Shown one piece after another: positions 53,016-61,881 of a stretch of DNA of 64,000 nt. The stretch is from Nitrospira sp. (GTDB lineage Bacteria > Nitrospirota > Nitrospiria > Nitrospirales > Nitrospiraceae). Made by a program: the position numbers and the translations under genes. Numbering within the stretch: position 1 is the first letter of the stretch; each line of letters begins with the position of its first letter. The stretch is from positions 434,001 to 498,000 of the forward strand of contig CP054184.1 of assembly GCA_015709715.1 (NCBI GenBank), written 5' to 3'. The notes beneath the pieces are model-generated. The model saw only the letters and a program-made list of their open reading frames with translations, had not been told where the DNA came from and did not search any database.

Positions 53016-53875
53016 AGCTGGTTCTTGCCGTCGACGGCTCCGACCATTCTTATGAAGCCGTCCGGGCCTTGAAGTACCTACGGCGCGCCGACGAGTTGAC
53101 GATTCTGCACGTCGTCGACCCGCCTCGGCCCTCCTACCCGATGATGATGTCCGATGTCGCACAGGACCTCTACCGCCAGTTGGAAGAGAGCATGAAGGAG
53201 GATGGCGAGCAGCTCCTGACCCGCGTCCATTCTCTCTTGCCGCCGCACAGCGGACCGGTCACGAAGCGGCTGGAAGTGGGCTCGCCCGCCGACATCATCG
53301 TGAGCATGGCCGAATCCGGCCATGCCGATCTGGTCGCCATGGGCGCCAGAGGGTTGGGCCCGGTCTCTGAGCGGTTGTTCGGAAGTGTCGCCCACCGGGT
53401 GCTCAGTTATGCTCCCTGCGCCAAGCTCTTGGTGAAGGAGCCGCTCCGGGCGTTGGACAAAATCCTGCTGCCGATCCAGGGCCAGTATGATGCCGACGCG
53501 GCGATCCGGTTTCTGGAGAAGCAGCCCTTTCACAAACCGGTCGAGATCCTCCTCTTGACCGTCCTCCCACCGACCCGGCCGCCCTGGCCCGTGGACCACG
53601 CCGCAGCTGAGCAACTCGAGGCCCAAACCCTCCGACATGCGCGTGACTTCGTCGAGGATGTGGCGACCAAGGTTCGTGCGCTCGGACATCACACCCACAG
53701 CGCGAGTCTCCTGGGAAGCCCTGCGGCTACGATCGTGCACGAGGCGGAGAAGGCCGGGACGGACTTGATCATGGTGGGCTCGCGTGGGAGACGCGGTATC
53801 ACCCGCATGGTTCTGGGCAGCGTGTCCCATGCGGTGTTGCACCAGGCTTCCAGTCCGATCCTGGTATTCGAGTAA
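53012..53875 (+). CDS. Universal stress protein, tandem UspA domains
   Basis: From the ATG at 53012 (AAGGAG 9 bp upstream) the product is 287 residues. The first domain runs from LVLAVDGSDHSYEAVRALKY to the ATP loop GARGLGPVSERLFGSVAHRV. The second domain begins near residue 148 and ends with GSRGRRGITRMVLGSVSHAV. It is the third UspA protein in this neighbourhood and the only one on the plus strand. Confidence 0.92.
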   Translation: MKLVLAVDGSDHSYEAVRALKYLRRADELTILHVVDPPRPSYPMMMSDVAQDLYRQLEESMKEDGEQLLTRVHSLLPPHSGPVTKRLEVGSPADIIVSMAESGHADLVAMGARGLGPVSERLFGSVAHRVLSYAPCAKLLVKEPLRALDKILLPIQGQYDADAAIRFLEKQPFHKPVEILLLTVLPPTRPPWPVDHAAAEQLEAQTLRHARDFVEDVATKVRALGHHTHSASLLGSPAATIVHEAEKAGTDLIMVGSRGRRGITRMVLGSVSHAVLHQASSPILVFE

Positions 53876-53926
53876 CGGCGGCCGGGGACGTATCGGCAAG
53901 AGGCCGGAGCACAAGCGAGACAGGTC

Positions 53927-54334
53927 TCAGCAGGGCTGTCCGTTGAAGAGGCAGGGCTTGTAGCGGGCGATGTCGAACTCGACGTCTTCCTGGTAGACGC
54001 GCTCGTTGCCGTTCACCCCGTCTTGGTCGGGATCATTCCACATCGTGTGGTTCCACCAATAGAAGAGTGGGTACTGCTCCGTGTAGTAGACGGGATTCCC
54101 ATAGTTGCTGCGTGAATAGTCCTGCACCAATCGTCCGGTTATGTAGTCCACCTTTCCGTCGCCTTTGAGGGAATAGAGCATGATGAACAGACGGGTCTCA
54201 TGGTCATACAGCTCATCCACGCGACTGTTGACGTCTGGCTCGACCGGAAGATTTTCTTTGGGCCACCCCGCAGTCCACGGGAGGAGCAGCAGTGCGAGGA
54301 GCAGGACGGCAGTGATGGTGCGATGGTTCATCAT
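53927..54334 (-). CDS. Exported protein of unknown function, 135 aa
   Basis: A signal peptide (TITAVLLLALLLLPWTAG) precedes an acidic, aromatic-rich domain (VYYTEQYPLFYWWNHTMWND followed by PDQDGVNGNERVY). The DxDxDGxxGNE-like stretch might bind calcium. Two cysteines stand near the C-terminus. No family is recognised. Confidence 0.6.
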   Translation of the reverse strand: MMNHRTITAVLLLALLLLPWTAGWPKENLPVEPDVNSRVDELYDHETRLFIMLYSLKGDGKVDYITGRLVQDYSRSNYGNPVYYTEQYPLFYWWNHTMWNDPDQDGVNGNERVYQEDVEFDIARYKPCLFNGQPC

Positions 54335-54439
54335 GATTCGCTCGCGCGACGCACACCCGGGCCCAAGCGATTGCGGTCATGCTACCACCCGCCTGAGACC
54401 TGTTCAAGCCGCACGGTGAGTTTTCCTCCCGCACTCGGC

Positions 54440-54476
54440 TTGCCGATGGCTCAATCTCCCACTTATAATCCCGCCC
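54440..54476 (+). promoter_or_regulatory. Candidate promoter of mtaB giving a leaderless message
   Basis: A perfect TATAAT (54464-54469) ends 7 bp before the mtaB ATG, with TTGCCG (54440-54445) 18 bp upstream of it. Transcription would start at or next to the A of the ATG, and no ribosome binding site is present, so translation may be leaderless. Confidence 0.45.
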
Positions 54477-55823
54477 ATGCTTTCGTCGCACCAACCGCGC
54501 GCCTCGTTCCACACTCTTGGTTGCCGGCTCAGCCAATCGGAAACCTCGATGTTGGCGGACAGCCTACAACGCCAAGGGTACCGGCTCGTAGAATACGGCG
54601 AGGAGACCGATCTCCTTGTGCTCAATACCTGCTCCGTCACGGAAAACGCCGAAAAGGATTGTCGGTACGCGGTGCGCAAGACATTGCGTCATTCACCGCA
54701 CGCCTTCGTCGCCGTCACCGGCTGCTATGCACAAACGGGCGCCTCCCGGCTCCAGAGCGTCTCGGGTATCGACTTGATCGTCGGCACGCAGTTCAAGATG
54801 AACCTGCCGGACTATCTGCCGGCACCGACCGAATTGCGGAAACAGCCGGCTGCGGAACTTCGGCATAGCCGCACGATCGACCGCGAAGACTTCGTCCTGC
54901 CGGGAACGGCCTACTCCGATTCCACGCGCGCCCTGCTGAAGGTCCAAGACGGGTGCGACTTCATGTGCAGCTTCTGCCTCATTCCCTTCGCGCGGGGGCG
55001 TGAACGCAGCCGGGTCCTGGAAGACGTGTTGCGTGAAGCACGGGAACTGGCCGCCCACGGCTATCGGGAGTTGGTGCTTACCGGCGTCAATATCGGCCGC
55101 TACCACCACCAGGGCGCGACGCTGGTGGACCTGTTGCGCGCGCTCGACCGCGTGCCAGGCGTCGAACGGATCAGAATTTCTTCCATCGAACCCACGACCG
55201 TTCCCCTCGACTTGCTGGAGTACATGGCGGGATCACCAAAGGTCTGTCGGTATCTGCACCTTCCGCTCCAAAGTGGAGACGATACGATTTTGCAGGCGAT
55301 GAACCGCCGCTATAACGTCGAAGAATACAGGCGCTTAGTCGACCATGCTCGTGCGCTCATGCCGGATCTCGGGCTCGGAACGGACCTGATGGTGGGGTTT
55401 CCCGGTGAGGACGAAGATTCCTTCGCCAGAACGGTGCAAGTCGTGGCGAGCCTTCCCTTTTCTTACTTTCATGTGTTCAGCTATTCCGCGCGGCCCGGCA
55501 CAGCGGCGGCCCGCCTCGACTGCCCGACTCCTCCCGGCCTGATACGACGGCGCAGCAGAGCTCTGGCGGAACTCTCGCGCGCGAAGACCGTAGAGTTCTA
55601 CCAACGTTATCTTGGCCAAACCTTGCCGATCCTGTTCGAACAAGGAGAGCGGGCCGGTTTTCGAACCGGCACCAGCGGCCACTTCATGAAAGTGGCCGTT
55701 CCAGCACGACTCGTCGAAGCAGGCTCCATCCATGATGTGACGATCACCGGCGTCACGGATGGCCTGGCCTACGGGCGCCTCGCCGATCCCGGTTTTTCGA
55801 CTTCTTTACGGACACTCCTATGA
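54477..55823 (+). CDS. mtaB: tRNA t6A37 methylthiotransferase MtaB
   Basis: The 448-residue protein has the N-terminal methylthiotransferase domain with three cysteines (TLGCRLSQSE, LNTCSVTENAEK, VTGCYAQTGA), then the radical SAM cluster motif CDFMCSFCLIPFARGRERSR, and a TRAM-like end. The TLGCR start and short linker point to MtaB, which adds a methylthio group to t6A at position 37 of tRNA, not to MiaB or RimO. It overlaps miaB as ATGA, so the two enzymes are made together. Confidence 0.9.
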   Translation: MLSSHQPRASFHTLGCRLSQSETSMLADSLQRQGYRLVEYGEETDLLVLNTCSVTENAEKDCRYAVRKTLRHSPHAFVAVTGCYAQTGASRLQSVSGIDLIVGTQFKMNLPDYLPAPTELRKQPAAELRHSRTIDREDFVLPGTAYSDSTRALLKVQDGCDFMCSFCLIPFARGRERSRVLEDVLREARELAAHGYRELVLTGVNIGRYHHQGATLVDLLRALDRVPGVERIRISSIEPTTVPLDLLEYMAGSPKVCRYLHLPLQSGDDTILQAMNRRYNVEEYRRLVDHARALMPDLGLGTDLMVGFPGEDEDSFARTVQVVASLPFSYFHVFSYSARPGTAAARLDCPTPPGLIRRRSRALAELSRAKTVEFYQRYLGQTLPILFEQGERAGFRTGTSGHFMKVAVPARLVEAGSIHDVTITGVTDGLAYGRLADPGFSTSLRTLL

Positions 55824-57166
55824 AAGCCCATAAAGTCCACATCGAAACCTTCGGCTGCCAAATGAACGAGTATGACTCGGAACTCGTGCGATCCCTGCTG
55901 CGCAAGGCGGGATTCGAGTTCACCGAAGACCGAGAACGAGCCGACGTCATGCTGATGAACACCTGCGCCATCCGCGAGAATGCCCACAATAAGGTGTTCG
56001 GCCATCTCTCGGAGCTCAAGACCGTCAAGGAACAACGCCCTCTGGTGGTCGGCGTGCTCGGATGCATGGCGCAGAACCTCAAGGAAGAGTTGACGGAGCG
56101 GCAACCGCTCGTCGATGTGCTCGTTGGTCCGGATGGATACCGTCAACTCCCCGTGCTGCTGGCCAAGGCCCTGGAGAGCGAGGAGCAGGGACACGCCCAA
56201 CGAGGCCTGGCCGTCGACCTGTCTGAGTACGAGACCTACGACGACGTCCTGCCGGAACGTGACGGAGGGATGAACGCGTGGATCGCCATCATGCGCGGCT
56301 GCGATAACTTTTGTAGCTTCTGCGTCGTCCCCTACACGCGAGGGCGCGAACGGTCACGTGATCCGCAGGGACTGCTGCGTGAGGTGGAGGCTGCGGTGGC
56401 AAGCGGCCATTCTCAGATCACCTTGCTGGGGCAAAACGTCAACTCATACCGCTTCGAAGATTGGGACTTTGCGCGCCTCATCCTCGCGGTGGCGGAGGTG
56501 TCGGGCGTGCAACGCGTGCGGTTTACGTCTCCACATCCCAAGGATTTTCCGCCCGCCCTGCTGGATGCCGTGGCCGGCCACCCGAACATCTGCAAACACA
56601 TCCACTTGCCGTTGCAGTCCGGAAACGATCGCATCTTGGATCTCATGAACCGTACCTATACCCGCCGGGAGTACCTCGACCTGGTCAGGCTCATCCGTCG
56701 GCGACATCCTGGGATCGCCCTGACCACCGACATCATTTGTGGGTTCTGCTCCGAAACGGAAGAGGAGTTTCTCGACACCTATCGAGTCGTCGAGGAAGTC
56801 ACCTATCAGTCCGCCTACGTGTTCAAATACTCCGAGCGCAAAAACACGATCGCCGCTCGGAAATATCCGGATGACATTCCCGAAGAGGTGAAAGGTGAAC
56901 GCGTCAGCCGTCTGGTGGACCTGCAACGTCCGATCACGGCCCGTTACAACAGGGGCCTGATTGGGCAGACGCTGCCGGTCATGGTCGAGAACGACTCCAA
57001 GCGGTCTTCCGATCAATGGATGGGTCGGACCGATACGAATATTACGGTCATCTGGAATAAGGACGATGCGCCGGCTACCGTGGGTAGCATTCAGCCCATC
57101 ACGATCCACGAGGCCAATGCCGCCGCCTTGATGGGGCGCCTCGTTCGCCCCCTTGCCCACACTTGA
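55820..57166 (+). CDS. miaB: tRNA i6A37 methylthiotransferase MiaB
   Basis: The 448-residue protein shows the MiaB pattern: ETFGCQMNEYDSELVRSLL, NTCAIRENAHNKVFGHL, GVLGCMAQNLKEEL, the radical SAM motif CDNFCSFCVVPYTRGRERSR, LPLQSGNDRILDLMNR and a C-terminal TRAM domain (GLIGQTLPVMVENDSK onward). It converts i6A to ms2i6A in tRNA. It starts within the ATGA overlap with mtaB. Confidence 0.95.
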   Translation: MKAHKVHIETFGCQMNEYDSELVRSLLRKAGFEFTEDRERADVMLMNTCAIRENAHNKVFGHLSELKTVKEQRPLVVGVLGCMAQNLKEELTERQPLVDVLVGPDGYRQLPVLLAKALESEEQGHAQRGLAVDLSEYETYDDVLPERDGGMNAWIAIMRGCDNFCSFCVVPYTRGRERSRDPQGLLREVEAAVASGHSQITLLGQNVNSYRFEDWDFARLILAVAEVSGVQRVRFTSPHPKDFPPALLDAVAGHPNICKHIHLPLQSGNDRILDLMNRTYTRREYLDLVRLIRRRHPGIALTTDIICGFCSETEEEFLDTYRVVEEVTYQSAYVFKYSERKNTIAARKYPDDIPEEVKGERVSRLVDLQRPITARYNRGLIGQTLPVMVENDSKRSSDQWMGRTDTNITVIWNKDDAPATVGSIQPITIHEANAAALMGRLVRPLAHT

Positions 57167-57511
57167 ACAACGATTGCCAATTTTTAGACATGACTTCTGT
57201 CAGACTGACGGCCCATTCCGTAATCACTGCAGTCGCCTCATGAGTCGCTGCATCATTGTGGGTCACTCAATCTCATGGCCTTTGAGGAAGCCGACTCACA
57301 GCCGTACATTGGAACTTCAATAGCTTAGGGCATGGAGTCCAGCGCCGGTACCCCAGGGACGTTCCCCCAGCCCACTGCACCGACCAGTCGTACCAAGAGC
57401 TGCACATTGGTATCAAACAAGAAAACAACAGGGCATAGCCCTTGCTAGGTCCCATCTGGCAACTAGAGCGACCCATCGCGTACCGACCGCAGGCCCAGAG
57501 GACCTTCCATC
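57167..57511. other. Gene-free stretch
   Basis: About 345 bp between miaB and a small membrane peptide. A GTCAGACTGAC dyad occurs near 57197. No riboswitch, RNA gene or terminator was recognised. Confidence 0.35.
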
Positions 57512-57643
57512 ATGAATAAGGACAAATCGCAAATCCGCACGGAAGAAGCTCAACGTGGCATCAGCCTCGAAACCATCATCGCCGTAGGCGTCTTCGGCTG
57601 GATGGCCTTGGGAGTGGTCATGATGGGCTTGGGCATCTGGTAA
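57512..57643 (+). CDS. Small membrane protein, 43 aa
   Basis: A polar N-terminus (MNKDKSQIRTEEAQRGISLE) precedes one hydrophobic helix (IIAVGVFGWMALGVVMMGLG). AGAGGA is about 12 bp upstream. It lies 71 bp before the lipoprotein gene on the same strand. Confidence 0.5.
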   Translation: MNKDKSQIRTEEAQRGISLETIIAVGVFGWMALGVVMMGLGIW

Positions 57644-57714
57644 AGATCGCCTATCCGTCCCCGCGCCTGCGCCTCCTCCGTCCAGCATCGAACAGTCCAG
57701 AGAAGGAATATGCT

Positions 57715-58755
57715 ATGCGGAACCGCGGCTCTTTCGTTTCTTTGACACAGAGCATGACTGTCGGGCTTTCATTGATGACCCTTGCCGGAGTCGCGGCTAC
57801 GGGCTGTTCCACATCGTCCCTCCTGCACCAGCATGCCACCGCACAATCACAGGGTTCCGTGCGGTTGGAGGAAGTCGCCGATTGGGAATTTGAAGCCACA
57901 CACCCCAGTACCATCGATATCGCCACCCTCGAAGGATTGCTGCGTGGTGTCGTGATTGCCGAAACACTCACTGATGTTTCCAAACTGCCCGTGGATGGCG
58001 GCAAGCCGATGAACGTATTCAGCGATGAGGACGTCCGATACCTTGCTCCCCTGCTGGCCGAGGCGCTCACCCAAGCGCAACCTGAATATGTGGTCACGTT
58101 CCGTGTCTCCTCATCGGCAGGGTCAGGCTCTGCACCCACCGCGGGCACCCTTTATGTCAAAGACGACCGGTTGTTTCTCACCATTACCGAGCACGACGGC
58201 TCACTGGAGAAAATCGAGTCCTCGTGGTTTCGTGAGGGGCGACCGGCGCGCATTGTGACTATGAACCCGGAATCAGCCGGACGCGTGGAGCAGACCCTCC
58301 CCTCCATCGCGCAGGGCCACAGTCACCTCAAGTCCCTGGCTATCGATTACACACTCTTTGCCTCGAATCAGGATAAGTCATCGGCCATGGTCGCTGCGGT
58401 TCAACCTTCGCTGGCACAGGGCGCGCCGGCGGCCGTGAAGGGCACCATGATTCAGGTCGACTCCGAAATGCAGCAGGCGAAGGCCGTCCTGCCGGTGTCG
58501 CAATCGACCATCCGGCAGCCGAACATGCCGGCACCCGCCGATCAGGCGGAGCGGCTGAACGAGGCCTTGCAGGAGGTACAGGAAGTCAAACAGGCCATGG
58601 CCCGAAAGGATGCCAAGATCGATGCGCTGCGGAAGGATTTGGAGTCGATGCGCGTGCAGCTCGAGATGAAGGATCGAGAACTTCGGACTGTGAAGACGAA
58701 ATCACTACCGCCCAAGCCAGAGAAGCGCCGCACCGCAGAAATTACCGTCCGCTGA
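57715..58755 (+). CDS. Putative lipoprotein with C-terminal coiled coil
   Basis: The N-terminus is a lipoprotein signal with lipobox VAATGC followed by STSS. Residues 50-210 form an alpha/beta domain without a family I recognise (GLLRGVVIAETLTDV, YVVTFRVSSS, RLFLTITEHDGSLEKIESSW). A Gln/Ala linker leads to a coiled coil from residue 280 (LNEALQEVQEVKQAMARKDA; KDLESMRVQLEMKDRELRTV) and a basic end. It is probably an envelope protein. Confidence 0.6.
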   Translation: MRNRGSFVSLTQSMTVGLSLMTLAGVAATGCSTSSLLHQHATAQSQGSVRLEEVADWEFEATHPSTIDIATLEGLLRGVVIAETLTDVSKLPVDGGKPMNVFSDEDVRYLAPLLAEALTQAQPEYVVTFRVSSSAGSGSAPTAGTLYVKDDRLFLTITEHDGSLEKIESSWFREGRPARIVTMNPESAGRVEQTLPSIAQGHSHLKSLAIDYTLFASNQDKSSAMVAAVQPSLAQGAPAAVKGTMIQVDSEMQQAKAVLPVSQSTIRQPNMPAPADQAERLNEALQEVQEVKQAMARKDAKIDALRKDLESMRVQLEMKDRELRTVKTKSLPPKPEKRRTAEITVR

Positions 58756-58774
58756 CAATCCGCGAGAACGCCTC

Positions 58775-59491
58775 TCAGCCCACGTCGATCAAATCCGGCT
58801 TCAAGAGCACCACCTCCCGTGAGATGGGTTGCCGGAAGTTCATGCGACAATAGCAGCCATAGGTCACGTAGGTATCCTGCAAACAATAAAGCGCGATTTC
58901 CCGCCCCTGCCCCTCCGCCCACATCTGTGCCACTTGAGATCCACTCCCCGACTTGGTCTCCACCTGTAACGCCCTGGCTAGGACATCCAGCTTGACCCAG
59001 CCGCGATTGTCCCAATTGCTCCAGATCGCCATGGTGTCATAGACCGGTTCGGCCCGAAACTTGGCCAAATTGATCTCCATCGTCGGCTTGATCTGATGGA
59101 TGATGGATCGCTTCTTGATGAAGGGCAGGTCAAAGTTGAGCCCGTTGTGGGTGATGAACAGGGAGGGCCTGATTTGCCCCACATGGGTCCAGAAGGCACG
59201 CAACAGTTCCCGCTCATTACCTCCATACCAGGAAGTCGCGCCGCGGGGATCGAGGGTGTCGGAAAATTCCAAGAGCCCGATGCAGACGATCCGGCTGAAG
59301 GTCCCGTCGAACGATGACTTTTCGTAGAGTTCATCGTCGAGCCGCCGCTGGTGCTCGGCCTCGCCGACCGCGAACAGATCACCGTCGGTTTCGTCGAACG
59401 CCGCCGCTCCCGAGACCAGATCGCGACCGGCCAACCTTGCCCATTCTTCGCGAGGAGCCTGGACCGTTTCGATATCCAACACGACCTTCAC
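58775..59491 (-). CDS. DEDDy-type 3'-5' exonuclease (PolB-exonuclease-like)
   Basis: The 238-residue protein shows the three exonuclease motifs: Exo I VVLDIETVQAP, Exo II THNGLNFDLPFIKKR and Exo III YCLQDTYVTYGCY (Tyr-x3-Asp). This fits the predicted PolB-like 3'-5' exonuclease family. It is 6 bp after the Nudix gene, which follows mutY, so the three probably form a DNA repair operon. Confidence 0.82.
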   Translation of the reverse strand: MKVVLDIETVQAPREEWARLAGRDLVSGAAAFDETDGDLFAVGEAEHQRRLDDELYEKSSFDGTFSRIVCIGLLEFSDTLDPRGATSWYGGNERELLRAFWTHVGQIRPSLFITHNGLNFDLPFIKKRSIIHQIKPTMEINLAKFRAEPVYDTMAIWSNWDNRGWVKLDVLARALQVETKSGSGSQVAQMWAEGQGREIALYCLQDTYVTYGCYCRMNFRQPISREVVLLKPDLIDVG

Positions 59492-59497
59492 GGTAAC

Positions 59498-59893
59498 CTA
59501 CGAAGCCTCCTGCTGAAGCGCCTCGATAACGGCTTGGTCGGCTGCAGGAAACTCGAACGAGGCCATTTCATGAGGAGCGACCCATCGAAGCTCCGCACAG
59601 TCCACCGCCGTCGCCTCGCCTGCCTCGATGCGGCAGCGGAAAAAATGCAGTTCCACCGTTTTCTCGGGATATTCATGTCGCACCACCCGGAAGGGAATCG
59701 GAGGGGCAATGCGCACGTGCAATTCCTCCCACAATTCCCGCGCTAAACAAGCCGCCAGGGACTCTCCTGCCTCGCGTTTGCCCCCCGGAAACTCCCAGAG
59801 CCCGCCCAGATGCACTTCCGGTTTGCGGCGCGTGATAAGGTACCGCCCCCCCTGCAGGATCAATCCGGCCGCAACCTCGATGGTTTCCGGCAT
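59498..59893 (-). CDS. MutT-like Nudix hydrolase
   Basis: The 131-residue protein has a full Nudix box, GGKREAGESLAACLARELWE followed by ELHV, matching Gx5Ex7REUxEExGU. The N-terminus VAAGLILQGGRYLITRRKPE and the WEFPGGK motif are typical of 8-oxo-dGTP diphosphatases, which sanitise the nucleotide pool. It is the middle gene of the mutY-Nudix-exonuclease group. Confidence 0.88.
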   Translation of the reverse strand: MPETIEVAAGLILQGGRYLITRRKPEVHLGGLWEFPGGKREAGESLAACLARELWEELHVRIAPPIPFRVVRHEYPEKTVELHFFRCRIEAGEATAVDCAELRWVAPHEMASFEFPAADQAVIEALQQEAS

Positions 59894-59953
59894 AGTGACT
59901 CCCGTCTGATTGCTGACTTCTCCCGCCCAAGCGCCCGCCGGACAGCATCGCCG

Positions 59954-60676
59954 CTACTTTCCACCGTTGAAAGGATAGGTTTTGCAGAACGTCTTCATGG
60001 GACAGAGCAGACAATAGGGATCGCGGGCCGTGCAAACCGTCGCCCCGAAATCCATGATCGCCTGGTTGAAATCATAACCCTTGCCGCGCGGAATCAAGGC
60101 TTCGGAGAGATTCCACAAAGTCGCCTTGTTCGCCTTGGGATCACCCTCCGCGATAAAGACGCGGTGTAACACACGGATGACATTCGTATCGAGGATCGGA
60201 GCATCTTCGTTGAACGCGAAGGATCGGATCGCGCCGGCCGTATAGCGTCCGATGCCTTTGAAAGACAACAACTCATCGGGATCGCTCGGCAGCTGCCCGC
60301 CGTATCGGACCACCGTTTCCCGAGCGATGCTATGCAACCGCTCGGGCCGTATGTTGTACCCCAACGGATACCAAGTCTGCTTCACTTCCGCGACGGGAGC
60401 ACCGGCTAACTCTGCGAAGGTCGGATACCGTGCAAGAAACTCATGGTATTTCGGAATGACCCGATCGACTTGGGTCTGCTGCAGCATCACTTCGGACACG
60501 AGGATGTGATAGGGATCGGAGGTCTTGCGCCACGGAAGGTCTCGCCCATGCTCCTTGTACCAAGTCAGCAGACGGCGTTGAAACCGCTGTTTTACGCCCC
60601 GCGCCAGCGGCACGGAGGACGGAGTCGATTTGGTCGTACGGCGGGGCGATTTCGTGGTGCGGGATTTCGTGGGCAT
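59954..60676 (-). CDS. mutY: A/G-specific adenine glycosylase, short form
   Basis: The HhH-GPD fold is complete: the catalytic Glu in EVMLQQTQVDRVI, the hairpin SFKGIGRYTAGAIRSFAFN, the catalytic Asp in PILDTNVIRVLHR and the 4Fe-4S loop CTARDPYCLLCPMKTFC. At 240 residues it lacks the C-terminal Nudix-like domain by which MutY of about 350 residues reads 8-oxoG. A separate Nudix gene follows 60 bp later. The lysine- and arginine-rich N-terminus (KSRTTKSPRRTTKSTPS) is unusual. Confidence 0.9.
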   Translation of the reverse strand: MPTKSRTTKSPRRTTKSTPSSVPLARGVKQRFQRRLLTWYKEHGRDLPWRKTSDPYHILVSEVMLQQTQVDRVIPKYHEFLARYPTFAELAGAPVAEVKQTWYPLGYNIRPERLHSIARETVVRYGGQLPSDPDELLSFKGIGRYTAGAIRSFAFNEDAPILDTNVIRVLHRVFIAEGDPKANKATLWNLSEALIPRGKGYDFNQAIMDFGATVCTARDPYCLLCPMKTFCKTYPFNGGK

Positions 60677-60819
60677 AACCGGTCGTGATGTAGTGGCGGC
60701 ATTCTAGAAGGCGGGAATGCGGAAAATCAAACCTTATGGAGGGCGGCCGAGCAGGGCCCTGCATCACGGTGCATCGCCCTGCCCTGCGCGTCGGTCGTCA
60801 CATCCGACTTGGTTTCTCC

Positions 60820-61185
60820 CTATTTCGGCGAAGCCTGGACCTTGGTGGCCTCCTTCACCGGCGGATCGATCACGATGTTGGGGCCTTGCACTTTCGGTAG
60901 TAACCCGGCTCCCGGTTTCTCCAACAGACGCTGATCGTGGTCGTTGATCGGCAGCCGTTGCGAGGTATGCCGATCATCGAATGCCGCCGCCTGATTGAGC
61001 GCGGACTCTCCGACCGCATTGGAACGGCCCGGATCGTTGGCAAGCATCTGGCCGTTCACCGGATCCGTGGCCTTGCCCATCGGATAACCTGGATGCTGCG
61101 GCAACATGGCTGGATTGCCCCAGGTCGTTGCGGTAACGAATAACCCCGTCGACAAGGCCAGACCTATGACAAATAAGGCTCTCAT
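60820..61185 (-). CDS. Exported small protein of unknown function
   Basis: The ATG at 61185 has AAGGAGG about 8 bp upstream. A signal peptide (ALFVIGLALSTGLFVTATTW) is followed by about 95 polar residues (PQHPGYPMGKATDPVNGQML; GRSNAVGESALNQAAAFDDR) with no recognised family. An in-frame start ten codons further upstream is less likely. Confidence 0.55.
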   Translation of the reverse strand: MRALFVIGLALSTGLFVTATTWGNPAMLPQHPGYPMGKATDPVNGQMLANDPGRSNAVGESALNQAAAFDDRHTSQRLPINDHDQRLLEKPGAGLLPKVQGPNIVIDPPVKEATKVQASPK

Positions 61186-61369
61186 GGTGCAACCTCCTTC
61201 GTGACGGTGAAACATCAGCCCTTTCGGGACAGGCCCCGAGAGTGCCGTGAGCCGACGTCATGCGGAAATCGCAGCCCGGACCCCTCACGGCCTCCGGGTC
61301 ATCAAGTAGCTTGACGCCCGCCGAAGACCGTAGTCAAGCCTGATGACCTAGTAAACCTCCCAATACCAA

Positions 61370-61768
61370 ATGGTCCGAGACGTTATCCTAGTCGCAGTCG
61401 TCACGGCGATGTGTTATGTCTCTGGAAGAAAGGCCGGGGCCTTGAAAATATTATCCCTGCAGGGCCGCCGACCCGTCACACGCATGAAGGTTCACTACCG
61501 TGTCTCCCTGTCACCGACCTCCACCGCCAGCGGCGAGGCACGGCTGTTGGATCTGTCTGCGGAGGGTTGCCGTATGGACTGTCCCAACCCACCCCCTATC
61601 AACACCTATCTCTCGCTCCGCCTGGAGTTGAGCGCGACGGAACTGCCGATCATTGTGGACCTTGCGGCTGTGCGCTGGGCCAAAGGTTCGGAATGCGGCT
61701 TGCACTTTCTCTCCATCCAACCGCCGCAAAGGCAACGTCTCCTGGCCTTCGTCAACCGCCGCGCCTAG
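61370..61768 (+). CDS. PilZ-domain protein
   Basis: The domain shows RMKVHYRVSLSPTS, the motif LLDLSAEGCRMDCP (matching DxSxxG of PilZ), the strands LSLRLELSATELP and DLAAVRWAKGSECGLHFLSI, and a closing helix QRQRLLAFVNRR. PilZ domains often bind c-di-GMP. The N-terminal 35 residues (VILVAVVTAMCYVSG) could be a short hydrophobic leader if the start at 61370 is right; a later ATG at 61484 begins at the domain itself. It resembles the PilZ frame at 10508-10849. Confidence 0.75.
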   Translation: MVRDVILVAVVTAMCYVSGRKAGALKILSLQGRRPVTRMKVHYRVSLSPTSTASGEARLLDLSAEGCRMDCPNPPPINTYLSLRLELSATELPIIVDLAAVRWAKGSECGLHFLSIQPPQRQRLLAFVNRRA

Positions 61769-61881
61769 AAGCCCCTCTTGCCTTTTTCTCGCGACTTTTG
61801 CATGCTGTCGCCCGCTCCGCCCCCGGCACATCCACCGACCGGAGACCGGCATGGCTAGAATCACACCTCACAGAGGGAAAT

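Noticed and set aside
57167-57511. Possible c-di-GMP or other riboswitch in the gap after miaB
   Set aside because: The conserved loops of known riboswitch classes were not found by eye.
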